From NCBI GenBank assembly GCA_031289425.1, contig JAITPM010000043.1, forward strand, positions 1 to 48,791: a stretch of DNA of 48,791 bases, in the 5' to 3' direction. Below the pieces are notes generated by a model. It searched no databases. It had not been told where the DNA came from and was given only the letters and a program-made list of their open reading frames with translations. The DNA is from Fusobacteriaceae bacterium (lineage in GTDB: Bacteria > Fusobacteriota > Fusobacteriia > Fusobacteriales > Fusobacteriaceae). The position numbers were made by a program, and so were the translations under genes. Shown piece after piece: positions 9,586 to 18,789 of the stretch; position 1 is the stretch's first letter; each line of letters starts with the position of its first letter.

Positions 9586-9616
9586 AAAGACATCAGATTT
9601 TTTGATGTCTTTTTTT
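9586..9616 (+). terminator. Intrinsic terminator after the hprA-like gene
   Basis: AAAGACATCA (9586-9595) and TGATGTCTTT (9603-9612) form a perfect 10-bp stem with a 7-nt loop, followed by a T run to 9616. It lies between the end of the tartrate operon and the convergent LysR gene. The reverse strand is less T-rich after the stem, so it mainly serves the forward operon. Confidence 0.85.
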
Positions 9617-9646
9617 ATATGAAAAGTATGCAGGATTTCAAGGATT

Positions 9647-10543
9647 CTATTGTTTATTCCAAAATATTTTTGCTAATTCTATAAAGGTTTTTGCAGGCTT
9701 GGATAAATAAGAGCCCTTTCTATAACAAATCACCATGTCCCAAGAGGGATGTTCTTTAATAGGAAAATAAGAAAGATATTCACTATCAAGTTTGGCGTAA
9801 TAATAGGGAATAATTCCGCAACAAATTGAGGATTTTACTACTGATACAATACTACTGGTATATTTAGTTTCAAATAATAACTTGGGAATAAATCCTGCTT
9901 TTTCAAATATTTGGTCTATGATTTCTCTGTTTGTAGATTCCTTATTCATAAGCACAAATGATTCATTCTTTAACGTAGATAAATCTATTGGTTGGGAGGT
10001 ATCTATTCCTTTTAGAATAGGATGATTTTTGGATGTAGCAAAAACCATTTCTTCAGATTTTAATACGATATAATTATCGTTTGTTCTTTGAGCTTCTGAT
10101 AGAGTCATGAATCCAACATCCAATTCATCTCTGGCAATTTTATATTGTTGTTGACGCACAGATAGTTCCATGGGTTCTAAAACTAAGTTGGGATGTAATC
10201 TAATCAATTTTCTAAAAATTGCTATGAACATTGCTATTCCTCTTCCAGGGGTTAATCCAATAGACAAATGACCAACATTGCTTTCTATGCAATCATAGAT
10301 TTTGTTGTAGGTCTCTTTTTTTATATTTAATATTTGTTTGGCATTATTTATATATATTTTACCGGCTTCAGTAAGTCGCCAATTAATACGTGATCTATAA
10401 AAAAGTTGAGTACCTAATTCCTTTTCTAATTTCAGTAATTGTTGATTCAGAGCAGATTGTGTAATAAATAATTTTTCAGCAGCATGAGTAATATTATTCT
10501 CTTCAGCAATTTTGACTATATATTCCAATTGTTTAAGATCCAT
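9647..10543 (-). CDS. LysR-type regulator of the aldarate operon
   Basis: 298 residues with the LysR N-terminal winged helix (MDLKQLEYIVKIAEENNITHAAEKLFITQS, HTH at about 18-37) and a C-terminal effector-binding domain. The start codon lies 6 nt after AAGGTGA on the reverse strand. It is divergent from garD, separated by 279 bp, the usual layout for a LysR gene controlling a neighbouring catabolic operon. The inducer is probably galactarate, glucarate or an intermediate, by inference. It is clearly less similar to the other two LysR proteins here than they are to each other. Confidence 0.93.
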   Translation of the reverse strand: MDLKQLEYIVKIAEENNITHAAEKLFITQSALNQQLLKLEKELGTQLFYRSRINWRLTEAGKIYINNAKQILNIKKETYNKIYDCIESNVGHLSIGLTPGRGIAMFIAIFRKLIRLHPNLVLEPMELSVRQQQYKIARDELDVGFMTLSEAQRTNDNYIVLKSEEMVFATSKNHPILKGIDTSQPIDLSTLKNESFVLMNKESTNREIIDQIFEKAGFIPKLLFETKYTSSIVSVVKSSICCGIIPYYYAKLDSEYLSYFPIKEHPSWDMVICYRKGSYLSKPAKTFIELAKIFWNKQ

Positions 10544-10822
10544 TTTTCACCTTATTTAAATAAATTTTATAGTATCTATTTATTATTATATACTAAAGAT
10601 CAATAAAACTCAATATTATATGATATATCTATAAGAAAAATTAATATAAATCTAAAAAAAAAGAAGTTTACTTAATAATAAATATTAGATAAAATGATAT
10701 TATATATAAAAATATTCTTAAAAAGAATGTTTTGTAGCAAAAACAACATATTGTTCTAGAAAAAACCATATAAAGTGAATTTTAAATCAATCAAAAATCT
10801 AAAATCAAAAAAGGAGAAAAAA
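10544..10822. promoter_or_regulatory. Divergent lysR-garD control region
   Basis: This 279-bp AT-rich gap holds no gene. Close to garD there are two small dyads: ATTCTT-AAA-AAGAAT (10714-10728) and AACA-TAT-TGTT (10745-10755). Either could be a regulator binding site. No convincing -35/-10 pair was found. Confidence 0.45.
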
Positions 10823-12340
10823 TTGAGTGCTTCATTATGTATTAAAATAAAAAAAGAGGATAATGTAGCTGTTGCAATAAAAGATATAAAGGCCAATAGT
10901 AGAGTTATGGATGATATAGTGACTATAAATGATATACCCCAAGCGCATAAAATTGCTCTCTGCGATATTCCAAAGAATGGAAAGATCATTAGGTATGGTG
11001 TTGTGTTGGGATACGCTATAGATCCAATAAAAAAAGGAGATTGGATTAATGAAAAAATGATTAGTTTACCTATCATGCCCCCTATCGATAAGATGGTTTT
11101 TGGGATAAATACTATAAAAGATCTTCCGAATCCTCCAATATTAACATGGGAAGGTTATAAAAACCCTAATGGCGGTTATGGAGGCACTAGAAATATTTTG
11201 GGAATCAGTACCACAGTCCAATGTGTGACCGGAGTATTAAATGTGGCTGTAAAAAAAATGAAAAGGGAACTGCTCCCCAAATATCCCAATATAGATGACA
11301 TAGTCCCTATTAATCATGCTTATGGATGCGGAGTAGCTATAAATGCTCCGGAAGCTAAAATTCCCATTCGTATATTACAAAATTTGGCAAAACATCCAAA
11401 TTTTGGAGGACAATTGATGGTGGTAGGTCTGGGATGTGAGAAGTTTACAGTAGAGATGTTATGTGATAAGACAGATATAACTCCAGATAATATTATCATT
11501 TTACAGGATAAAAAAGGATTTAATGAAATGATAGATGCTCTGATGGAGATGGCCGAAAAGAAATTAAACATTTTAAATAAAAGGAAAAGGGAAATTTTGT
11601 CCCTCTCTGATCTATTGATAGGAATGCAGTGTGGTGGAAGTGATGCTTTTTCTGGAATCACTGCCAATCCTTCTGCAGGGTATGCATCAGATATGTTGGT
11701 CAAAGGTGGAGCAACTGTTTTGTTTTCAGAAGTAACAGAAGTCAGAGATGGTATATATCTAATAGGAGAACGCTGTATAGATAAAGAATTAGGTAAAAAA
11801 TTGGCGACTGAGATGAAATGGTACGATAATTATCTGGAAAAAGGAGATGTAGATAGGAGTGCCAATCCAACTCCCGGAAATAAAAAGGGAGGTTTATCAA
11901 ATATAATAGAAAAAGCTATGGGTTCCATAGCAAAATCTGGGACTGCTCCAATAGTAGAGGTTCTATCTCCGGGCGAAATACCATCCAAAAAAGGCTTGAT
12001 CTTTGCAGCAACGCCGGCTAGTGATTTTGTATGCGGTACATGTCAACTAGCTTCCGGAATAGGATTACAAGTATTCATAACGGGGAGAGGAACCCCATAT
12101 GGACTAGCTATAGCACCGGTTATCAAAGTTTGTTCTAGGAATGAAATGAAGGAACAATGGTCAGATTTAATTGATGTAAATGCTGGTTCTATCGCAACTG
12201 GTGATGCTACAATAGAAGAAATAGGGATTTTAATTTTTAATGAAATTATTGATGTAGCAAGCGGTAAAAAGAAAAGTTTTTCCGAAAAATATAAGCTATA
12301 TAATGATTTATGCATTTTTAATCCGGCACCAATTACATAA
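10823..12340 (+). CDS. garD: Galactarate dehydratase GarD
   Basis: About 505 residues, collinear with E. coli GarD (523). An N-terminal SAF-like domain (HKIALCDIPKNGKIIRYGVVLGYA) precedes the UxaA/GarD catalytic domain, with NHAYGCGVAINAPEA, GLGCEK, QCGGSDAFSGITANPS, FSEVTEVRDGIYL and the C-terminal FNPAPIT, which is almost identical in GarD. The enzyme removes water from galactarate to give 5-dehydro-4-deoxy-D-glucarate. TTG 10823 is taken as start because AAGGAG (10811-10816) lies 6 nt upstream; an in-frame GTG at 10775 has no good site. gudD follows 31 bp later, so both aldarate epimers feed the same intermediate. Confidence 0.93.
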   Translation: MSASLCIKIKKEDNVAVAIKDIKANSRVMDDIVTINDIPQAHKIALCDIPKNGKIIRYGVVLGYAIDPIKKGDWINEKMISLPIMPPIDKMVFGINTIKDLPNPPILTWEGYKNPNGGYGGTRNILGISTTVQCVTGVLNVAVKKMKRELLPKYPNIDDIVPINHAYGCGVAINAPEAKIPIRILQNLAKHPNFGGQLMVVGLGCEKFTVEMLCDKTDITPDNIIILQDKKGFNEMIDALMEMAEKKLNILNKRKREILSLSDLLIGMQCGGSDAFSGITANPSAGYASDMLVKGGATVLFSEVTEVRDGIYLIGERCIDKELGKKLATEMKWYDNYLEKGDVDRSANPTPGNKKGGLSNIIEKAMGSIAKSGTAPIVEVLSPGEIPSKKGLIFAATPASDFVCGTCQLASGIGLQVFITGRGTPYGLAIAPVIKVCSRNEMKEQWSDLIDVNAGSIATGDATIEEIGILIFNEIIDVASGKKKSFSEKYKLYNDLCIFNPAPIT

Positions 12341-12371
12341 AATATCATAAATACAAAAGGAGAATTATACC

Positions 12372-13700
12372 ATGACACCAAAAATAAAAAAAATTGAAAT
12401 ATTTCCGGTTGCGGGGAAAGATTGTATGTTACTTAATCTAAGTGGTGCTCACTCCCCTTATTTCACAAGAAATATTGTCATATTGACAGACGATGGCGGA
12501 AATGTAGGAGTAGGAGAAGTGCCAGGAGGAGAAAAAATAACAAAAACTCTAGAAGAGATAAGTCCTTTGATTCTTAATACAAATATTGGAGATTATAAAA
12601 ATACTCTTTTAAAAATAAAAAATAAATTGGATTCCAAGGGAGAAAAGGATGTAAGAGGAACTCAAACTTTTGACCTGAGAACAGGAGTACATGTACTTAC
12701 GGCTATAGAAGCTCCGTTACTTGATCTTTTGGGAAAATATCTGGATGTTCCGGTTGCCTCTCTTTTGGGTGAAGGAATGCAAAGGGACAGAGTAAGGATG
12801 CTAGGATATTTGTTTTATGTCGGAGATAGGAAAAAAACAGATTTACCATATGATGATGAGAGCAATAGTGAGTGCTCGTGGTACAGGCTCCGTCATGAGG
12901 AAGCTCTGACTTCTGATAAAATAGTGGCATTGGCAGAGGCAGCAAAAGAAAAATATGGATTTGAAGATTTTAAATTAAAGGGTGGTGTTTTAGATGGTAG
13001 TGAAGAAATAAAAGCTATAAAAGCATTAAAAAAAGCTTTCCCAAAAGCTAGAATTACAATAGATCCAAATGGTGGATGGCTTTTGAAAGAAGCAATAGAA
13101 CTGTGTAAGGATATGCACGGGATATTGACTTATTGTGAGGATCCATGTGGTGCAGAGGATGGATATTCCGGAAGAGAAATATTATCAGAATTTAGGCGTG
13201 CTACCGGATTACCTACAGCGACTAATATGATAGCTACAGATTGGAGGCAAATGTGCCATTCGTTAGAATTACAATCTGTGGATATACCACTTGCGGATCC
13301 GCATTTTTGGACAATGGCAGGTTCTGTACGAGTCGGTCAAATGTGTAATGAATTCGGACTTACTTGGGGTTCTCATTCGAACAATCATTTTGATATATCT
13401 CTAGCTATGTTTACCCATGCAGCGGCGGCAGTGCCGGGGAAAATAAATGCTATAGATACTCATTGGATATGGCAAGAAGGAATAGAGAGATTGACTAAAA
13501 AACCATTACAGATAATAGATGGGTGCATAGAAGTGCCAAAAATACCGGGTCTTGGAATAGAAGTTGACATGGAGCAAATATTAAAAGCTAATGAAATATA
13601 TAAGAAAAATTGTCTGGGGGCAAGGGATGATGCTATGGGAATGCAATATTTGATAAAGGGTTGGAAATTTGATCCAAAGAAGCCTTGTTTAGTTCGATAA
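12372..13700 (+). CDS. gudD: Glucarate dehydratase GudD
   Basis: A 442-residue enolase-superfamily enzyme that follows E. coli GudD almost line by line with an offset of four residues. It has the KxK pair K201/K203 (DFKLKGG), D231, E256, N285 ([12 protein letters not shown]), D309 and H335 ([12 protein letters not shown]), plus lid residues T99-F100 in QTFDLRT. It dehydrates D-glucarate (and L-idarate) to 5-dehydro-4-deoxyglucarate. It is encoded directly after garD and ends with the family-typical KPCLVR. A second, more diverged paralog is at 27888. Confidence 0.95.
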   Translation: MTPKIKKIEIFPVAGKDCMLLNLSGAHSPYFTRNIVILTDDGGNVGVGEVPGGEKITKTLEEISPLILNTNIGDYKNTLLKIKNKLDSKGEKDVRGTQTFDLRTGVHVLTAIEAPLLDLLGKYLDVPVASLLGEGMQRDRVRMLGYLFYVGDRKKTDLPYDDESNSECSWYRLRHEEALTSDKIVALAEAAKEKYGFEDFKLKGGVLDGSEEIKAIKALKKAFPKARITIDPNGGWLLKEAIELCKDMHGILTYCEDPCGAEDGYSGREILSEFRRATGLPTATNMIATDWRQMCHSLELQSVDIPLADPHFWTMAGSVRVGQMCNEFGLTWGSHSNNHFDISLAMFTHAAAAVPGKINAIDTHWIWQEGIERLTKKPLQIIDGCIEVPKIPGLGIEVDMEQILKANEIYKKNCLGARDDAMGMQYLIKGWKFDPKKPCLVR

Positions 13701-13711
13701 AAAATATTATC

Positions 13712-13748
13712 ACTATAATCTAATTCAAATAAGCAAATTAATTATAGT
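13712..13748. repeat. Imperfect inverted repeat between gudD and garR
   Basis: ACTATAATCTAATT (13712-13725) and AATTAATTATAGT (13736-13748) pair over 13 positions with one bulged C. There is no T run after it, so it does not look like a terminator. It lies about 40 bp upstream of the garR promoter and may be an operator. Confidence 0.4.
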
Positions 13749-13784
13749 ATTAGAAATAATGATAAAGTGATTAAAATTATTAAT

Positions 13785-13813
13785 TTGTCAAGGAACAATA
13801 TGTATTATATACT
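13785..13813 (+). promoter_or_regulatory. Sigma-70-type promoter for the garR operon
   Basis: TTGTCA (13785-13790), exactly 17 bp, then TATACT (13808-13813). Both hexamers are one base from consensus. The start site would be near 13820, giving an untranslated leader of about 87 nt before garR. It separates the dehydratase genes from the lower-pathway genes. Confidence 0.65.
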
Positions 13814-13906
13814 TATAGTGGTATTGTTAAACAAATATTTCGTTTTTAATACTCAAAATTTAATAATATAATTTTATAGGAAACTACTTAATGGAGGTAA
13901 TATCAA

Positions 13907-14791
13907 ATGAAAATCGGATTTATTGGATTGGGAATCATGGGAAAACCTATGAGTAAAAACTTGGTGAAAGCAGGTCATGAACTGTTAGTTTATGATTTTA
14001 ATAAAACTGCTGTGGCTGAATTGACAGCATTAGGTGCTAAAACAGTAGAAAATAGCGCAAAAGTTGCGAAAGAATGTGATGTTATAATTATTATGGTACC
14101 AAATTCACCCCATGTGAGAGCAGTAGCATTGGGAGAGGGTGGAATTATTGAAGGAGCAAAGGCTGGGACAGTAGTAATAGATATGAGCTCAATAGATCCG
14201 GTTGAAAGTAAATTAATAGGGGAAGAATTGGCTAAGAAAGGAATAGAGATGTTGGATGCTCCAGTATCTGGGGGAGAACCCAAAGCAATAGATGGAACTC
14301 TATCGGTAATGGTAGGCGGGAAAAAAGAAAATTTCGATAAATTTTATGATGTATTAAAGACAATGGCAGGTTCTGTTGTGTATGTAGGAACATTGGGAGC
14401 TGGAAATATAGCTAAATTGGCCAATCAAATAGTTGTTGCTGTAAATATAGCGGCTGTATCCGAAGCATTGGCATTGGCAACAAAATTAGGAGCAGACCCT
14501 GAATTGGTATATCAAGCAATAAGAGGCGGTCTTGCCGGGTCTACAGTTATGGATGCCAAAGTGCCTATGATATTAGATAGAAATTTTAAACCTGGATTCA
14601 GGATAGAATTGCATATAAAAGATTTAAATAATGCGCTAAATGCAGGACATGCCGTAAGTTCACCTTTACCTTTGACTGGGCAATTAATGGAAATCATGCA
14701 AGGATTAAAAGCTGATGGCTTCGACAAAGAAGATCATTCTAGCATTGTAAAATATTATGAAAAAATAGCAAATGTCACTGTAAAAAAATAA
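13907..14791 (+). CDS. garR: 2-Hydroxy-3-oxopropionate (tartronate semialdehyde) reductase GarR
   Basis: A 294-residue 3-hydroxyisobutyrate-dehydrogenase-family reductase. The N-terminal GFIGLGIMGKPMSKNL binds NAD(P)H. DAPVSGGEPKA is the substrate-binding signature and GNIAKLANQ carries the catalytic lysine. GarR reduces tartronate semialdehyde to D-glycerate. It stands first in the lower aldarate operon, next to an aldolase-type gene and glycerate kinase, which fits this role well. ATG 13907 follows ATGGAGG. Confidence 0.92.
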   Translation: MKIGFIGLGIMGKPMSKNLVKAGHELLVYDFNKTAVAELTALGAKTVENSAKVAKECDVIIIMVPNSPHVRAVALGEGGIIEGAKAGTVVIDMSSIDPVESKLIGEELAKKGIEMLDAPVSGGEPKAIDGTLSVMVGGKKENFDKFYDVLKTMAGSVVYVGTLGAGNIAKLANQIVVAVNIAAVSEALALATKLGADPELVYQAIRGGLAGSTVMDAKVPMILDRNFKPGFRIELHIKDLNNALNAGHAVSSPLPLTGQLMEIMQGLKADGFDKEDHSSIVKYYEKIANVTVKK

Positions 14792-14816
14792 AAACATAAA
14801 AGGTGATGATATCAAA

Positions 14817-15716
14817 ATGAAAACAGATTTTATAAAAGGTATAATTGTACCGATTTTAACCCCTATAGATAAAGACGAAAAAATTGATGAAGTAAAAATG
14901 AGAAAACAAATTGATTTTGTAATAAATGGTGGTGTATCTGGAATCTTGATCTATGGAAGTAATGGAGAATTCTATATGATTGAAGAAGACGAAATGGAAA
15001 GAGGAATAAAAATAATGATAAGTCAAGTAGCAGGTAGAGTTCCTGTATATATGGGTATAGGGGCTATCAGTACAAAAAAATGCTGCCGATTAGCTAGATT
15101 GGGGATAGCAAATGGTGTTGCGGGAATATCAATATTGCAACCAATGTTTTTGAAACCAACAGATAAGGAATTATTTTTACATTTTAAAACTATAGCTGAT
15201 ACAGTGCCAGATAAACCCGTACTGTTATATAATAATCCGGGAAGAGTGGGGTATACGCTACCAGCTACTTTGGTTGAAAAATTGGCTAATGAAGTTTCTA
15301 ATATTGTCGGAATGAAAGATACAAGTGGAGATATGACCCAAACCAGCGAATTCATACGCAGAACTCGTCATAAAGGATTTAAAGTTTTTGGTGGAAAGGA
15401 TACATTATTATTTGCCTCTATGTGCCACGGAGCTGTAGGTGGAGTGTGCACAACGGCTAATATTATGCCAGAATTGGTAGTAGACATATATAACAAATAT
15501 GTAAACGGAGATTTTAATGGTTCTTTAGAAGCACAATTTAAACTAAATCCTGTAAGACTTTCCATGGATGGTGCAAGTTTTCCTGTAGCTACAAAAGATA
15601 TGGCTAATTTGCACGGCCAAGATGTAGGAGATCCTTTTAAACCAAATTTATCAACTGAAGAAGGGTCTGTTTTGGATAAAATGAGACAAGAAATGAAAAA
15701 AGTAGGATTAATTTAA
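14817..15716 (+). CDS. DHDPS-family lyase, probable class I 5-dehydro-4-deoxyglucarate aldolase
   Basis: A 299-residue (beta/alpha)8 enzyme of the dihydrodipicolinate synthase/N-acetylneuraminate lyase family. It has the Schiff-base lysine K167 in GMKDTSGD, the tyrosine Y138 in LLYNNPGRVGY, and GSNGEF where DHDPS has GTTGE. Lysine-pathway genes are absent, and it sits between garR and glycerate kinase. The intermediate made by GarD and GudD must be split to pyruvate and tartronate semialdehyde before GarR can act, and no garL gene is present, so an aldolase role is the simplest reading. The alternative is a KdgD-type dehydratase/decarboxylase, but no semialdehyde dehydrogenase is nearby. Confidence 0.75.
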   Translation: MKTDFIKGIIVPILTPIDKDEKIDEVKMRKQIDFVINGGVSGILIYGSNGEFYMIEEDEMERGIKIMISQVAGRVPVYMGIGAISTKKCCRLARLGIANGVAGISILQPMFLKPTDKELFLHFKTIADTVPDKPVLLYNNPGRVGYTLPATLVEKLANEVSNIVGMKDTSGDMTQTSEFIRRTRHKGFKVFGGKDTLLFASMCHGAVGGVCTTANIMPELVVDIYNKYVNGDFNGSLEAQFKLNPVRLSMDGASFPVATKDMANLHGQDVGDPFKPNLSTEEGSVLDKMRQEMKKVGLI

Positions 15717-15808
15717 ATATAGATTGTTATTGTAATTTGCATTAAAAATTGATATCATAAATTATGAACACATTCTGGATTTTTCCATATAAAAATTTAG
15801 GAGGAAAT

Positions 15809-16951
15809 ATGAATTTTTTATTTGCATCAGATTCATTTAAAGGGACACTATCATCAGAAAAAATTATCGAATTACTTACTGTAGAAGCAAAGAAAGTTTT
15901 TCCCGATTGCACAACAAAAGGAGTGCTGATAGCCGATGGAGGTGAGGGGACTGTAGACACTGTAATAAAAAACACCAAAGGTAAAATAATCAAATTGGAT
16001 GTTTATGGGCCACTTATGGAAAAATGTGATTCCTATTATGGAGAAATAAATAAAGATTCTGCAATAATAGAAATGGCAGCAGCCTCGGGACTTCCTATGG
16101 TTCCCATTGAGAAAAGAAATCCTCTAAATACCTCTACCTACGGAACAGGAGAGCTCATCAAGGCTACATTAGATAAAGGGTTTCATGATATCACTATAGC
16201 TATAGGAGGTAGTGCCACTAATGATGGTGGAATGGGGGCTATGATAGCTTTAGGAATAAAATTTTTAGATGCTAATGGGAATGAATTAAAAGGAACAGGG
16301 TCTGACCTAGAAAAAGTACATGATATAGATCTTAGTAAAATTCATCCGTCTATAACAAAAACAAAATTTACAGTAATGTGTGATGTCAATAATCCTTTGA
16401 CTGGAGAAAGAGGTGCTACATATACATTCGGAAAGCAAAAAGGCGGAACTCCAGAAATACTAGATAGATTGGAAAAAGGCATGAAAAACTATGCCAAGGT
16501 ACTTTTGGAAAAAACCGGTGTAGATGTGGATAAAATAGCCGGTTCTGGTGCAGCAGGTGGATTGGGAGCAGCTCTTTGCATATTTTTAAATGCTACATTA
16601 AAATCCGGTATAGAGACAGTTTTGGATTTAATAGAATTTGATTCCCTACTAAAAGATATAGATCTGGTTATTACAGGTGAAGGAAGAATAGATTGGCAGT
16701 CTGCTTTTGGGAAAGTGCCAAGTGGAATAGGAAACCGTTGCAAAACCAAAAATATTCCGGTAATAGCTATCGTAGGTGGTATGGGCGATGGAGCTCAAGA
16801 TATATACGAGCACGGAGTAGAATCTATTATTACAACAGTCAATTGTGATATGGAACTAAATGAAGCACTCAATAGAGCAGAAGAATTATATATAGATGCC
16901 TCTGGGCGAACTTTCAGGTTATTAAAGGTTGGAATGACAATTAAAAAATAA
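15809..16951 (+). CDS. garK: Glycerate kinase (GarK/GlxK family)
   Basis: About 380 residues, the normal length for the type I glycerate 2-kinase family. MNFLFASDSFKGTLSS opens the protein; GGEGTVDTV, GGSATNDGGMGAM, GSGAAGGLGA and TGEGRID are the family's conserved blocks. It phosphorylates D-glycerate to 2-phosphoglycerate, which enters glycolysis. ATG 15809 is preferred to an in-frame ATG 45 nt upstream because AGGAGG stands 7 nt before it. It completes the aldarate route. Confidence 0.93.
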   Translation: MNFLFASDSFKGTLSSEKIIELLTVEAKKVFPDCTTKGVLIADGGEGTVDTVIKNTKGKIIKLDVYGPLMEKCDSYYGEINKDSAIIEMAAASGLPMVPIEKRNPLNTSTYGTGELIKATLDKGFHDITIAIGGSATNDGGMGAMIALGIKFLDANGNELKGTGSDLEKVHDIDLSKIHPSITKTKFTVMCDVNNPLTGERGATYTFGKQKGGTPEILDRLEKGMKNYAKVLLEKTGVDVDKIAGSGAAGGLGAALCIFLNATLKSGIETVLDLIEFDSLLKDIDLVITGEGRIDWQSAFGKVPSGIGNRCKTKNIPVIAIVGGMGDGAQDIYEHGVESIITTVNCDMELNEALNRAEELYIDASGRTFRLLKVGMTIKK

Positions 16952-17027
16952 ATAAAAAATAATAAAAAAATAATAAAAAAATAAAACATATATTTTTAAC
17001 AAATTGTAGGTGGGAGATGTGCAAAAT

Positions 17028-17672
17028 ATGATTGAAGAGAATTTTCAAACTGCATCGGATATTGCCTATAGGATTATATCTCAAAAAATTATAGATGGCG
17101 AATTTCTACCTGGAATGAAATTATCTAGACGAAAGATGGCTGAAATAACAGGGGTAAGTGTAATCCCTGTTATAGAGGCTTTAAAAAAATTGGAAGAAGA
17201 TAATTTGGTAGAGTCAAAGCCTCAATGGGGTTCTTTTGTAAAAGTACCTACATTGGAAAAAGTTATCGAAAATTATCAATTGAGAGAAGCTATCGAATGT
17301 CAATCTGCTAGAATATTAGCACAAAAAATGAGCGTGGAGCAACATGATAGGTTATTCAAAATAGCATATGAACTGGATACTGTTCCTTACAATGATGATA
17401 CTGTAATAGATAGCAGAAATTCACATATGTTATTTCATACCAAACTTACAGAATTTACAGGGAATCAAATGCTCATAAGTACTCTACGAAAAATTAATTT
17501 ATTTTGGGTTCTTTGTAAGGCTATAGGGACAAATGCACCGAGACAAACTTATCCAAGATATTGGCATAGATATCTTGTGGATGAAATAAGTAAAAGAGAT
17601 CAGGATAGAGCAGAGAAAATTATGCGAGAACACATACACGATTCATTAAATTTAATAATTGCCACATATTAG
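17028..17672 (+). CDS. GntR-family regulator with FCD-type ligand domain
   Basis: About 214 residues with an N-terminal winged helix (AYRIISQKIIDGEFLPGMKLSRRKMAEITGVS, about residues 10-45) and an all-helical C-terminal domain. Well-placed histidines (SHMLFH, YWHRY, EHIHD) suggest a metal-binding FCD domain that senses carboxylates. The start is uncertain: ATG 17028 is used, but GTG 17019 fits the AGGTG at 17008-17012 at least as well. It lies between garK and the TAXI transporter and probably controls one or both. Confidence 0.85.
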   Translation: MIEENFQTASDIAYRIISQKIIDGEFLPGMKLSRRKMAEITGVSVIPVIEALKKLEEDNLVESKPQWGSFVKVPTLEKVIENYQLREAIECQSARILAQKMSVEQHDRLFKIAYELDTVPYNDDTVIDSRNSHMLFHTKLTEFTGNQMLISTLRKINLFWVLCKAIGTNAPRQTYPRYWHRYLVDEISKRDQDRAEKIMREHIHDSLNLIIATY

Positions 17673-17718
17673 TAGAAAAAATCTATTGTACTGCTGGCAA
17701 TATAAGTACGCAATTAGT

Positions 17719-17735
17719 GTTATAACAGTTATAAC
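17719..17735. promoter_or_regulatory. Tandem GTTATAAC palindromes, candidate operator
   Basis: Two copies of the self-complementary octamer GTTATAAC, separated by one A (period 9 bp), lie 33 bp before the TAXI binding-protein gene and just after the GntR gene. The position suits an operator for that regulator. This is a pattern-based guess. Confidence 0.4.
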
Positions 17736-17767
17736 ATTAGCATTAAAATAAAAAATGGAGGGATGTC

Positions 17768-18751
17768 ATGAAAAAAAGTAATTTGGTAAAAAAAGTTCTA
17801 AATCTATGTTTAATGGTTGTTTTAGCATTCGGAGTAGTAAAAGGAGCTGATAAAAAGTATATTTCTATCGCAACTTCCAGTGCCGGTGGTGCTTTTTCTA
17901 TTATAGGTACTGCAATGTCAGATATTATCAACAAAAATGTTCCGGAAATTTCTGCTAATATAGAAATAACTGGAGGTTCAAGTGAAAATATATTATTAGG
18001 AGCCAATAAAAATGTAGAACTAACAATGTCTGCTTCTGATGTATTGTATTTGGCATTGGAAGGAAAAGGAAGTTTCGAGGGGAAAAAAATAGAAAAAGAT
18101 GCCTTAAAAGGTATTATGGGAGGGCATATGACCATTTTACAAATATATACTTTGAAAGATGGACCAATAAAAAGTTATAAGGATCTAAAAGGCAAGAAAA
18201 TAGCAATAGGTCCGGCAGGTAGTGTAGCCGGAGATGCTACTAAAACTATTATGGATGCATACGGGTATCAAATAAATAAAGATTGGACTCCAGAGTATTT
18301 GTCACATGGAGATGCAGCTGAAGCTTTGACCGATGGGAATATAGACGCTGTATGTATTATGAGTACATTGCCGGCATCCCCTGTAGCTACTGCTGCAGCT
18401 ACAAAACCGATTCGATTGCTTAGTTTGGATAAAGAACAATATGATCTAATTATAAAGAACTGTCCTTACTATATACCGGCTACAATACCTGCTAATGTAT
18501 ATACCGGTCAAGATGAAGCAGTAGATTATACATTTGGAAGTGTAAGCTTTTTGTTAGCCCATAAAGATGTATCAGAGGATGAGGTGTACAAAATATCCAA
18601 AGCTTTGTATGAAAATAATGCAGCACTAGTCGCTGCCTATCCACAATGTGATGAATGGAATCTAAAAAATGCTACTAGGGGATTGTCTGGATTAGTCGAA
18701 ATGCACCCGGGAGCTCTAAAATATTTGAAAGAAGTAGGGGCAGTAAAATAA
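17768..18751 (+). CDS. TAXI-family TRAP solute-binding protein
   Basis: A 327-residue exported protein with a basic N-terminus and hydrophobic core (residues 9-26, cleavage near VKGAD). The motif YISIATSSAGGAFSIIGTAM and later LKGKKIAIGPAGSVAGDATKTIMDAYG are typical of TAXI (TRAP-associated extracytoplasmic immunogenic) proteins. The fused permease follows at once. Cargo is unknown for most TAXI systems; here the aldarate genes upstream and a hydroxyacid dehydrogenase downstream suggest a hydroxy- or oxo-acid. Confidence 0.9.
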   Translation: MKKSNLVKKVLNLCLMVVLAFGVVKGADKKYISIATSSAGGAFSIIGTAMSDIINKNVPEISANIEITGGSSENILLGANKNVELTMSASDVLYLALEGKGSFEGKKIEKDALKGIMGGHMTILQIYTLKDGPIKSYKDLKGKKIAIGPAGSVAGDATKTIMDAYGYQINKDWTPEYLSHGDAAEALTDGNIDAVCIMSTLPASPVATAAATKPIRLLSLDKEQYDLIIKNCPYYIPATIPANVYTGQDEAVDYTFGSVSFLLAHKDVSEDEVYKISKALYENNAALVAAYPQCDEWNLKNATRGLSGLVEMHPGALKYLKEVGAVK

Positions 18752-18789
18752 TAGATAATATTTGACCGATAATAAGGAGAATGATAGGT

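Noticed and set aside
14817-15716. DapA of lysine biosynthesis
   Set aside because: The GTTGE motif is changed to GSNGE and the gene sits between garR and glycerate kinase.
16952-16990. AATAAAAA repeats after the glycerate kinase gene as a functional repeat
   Set aside because: This is a short low-complexity run with no dyad or conserved period.
17694-17713. A sigma-54-like sequence (TGGCAATATAAGTACGC) before the TAXI operon
   Set aside because: The GG and GC are 12 bp apart instead of 10, and the surrounding bases do not fit -24/-12 elements.
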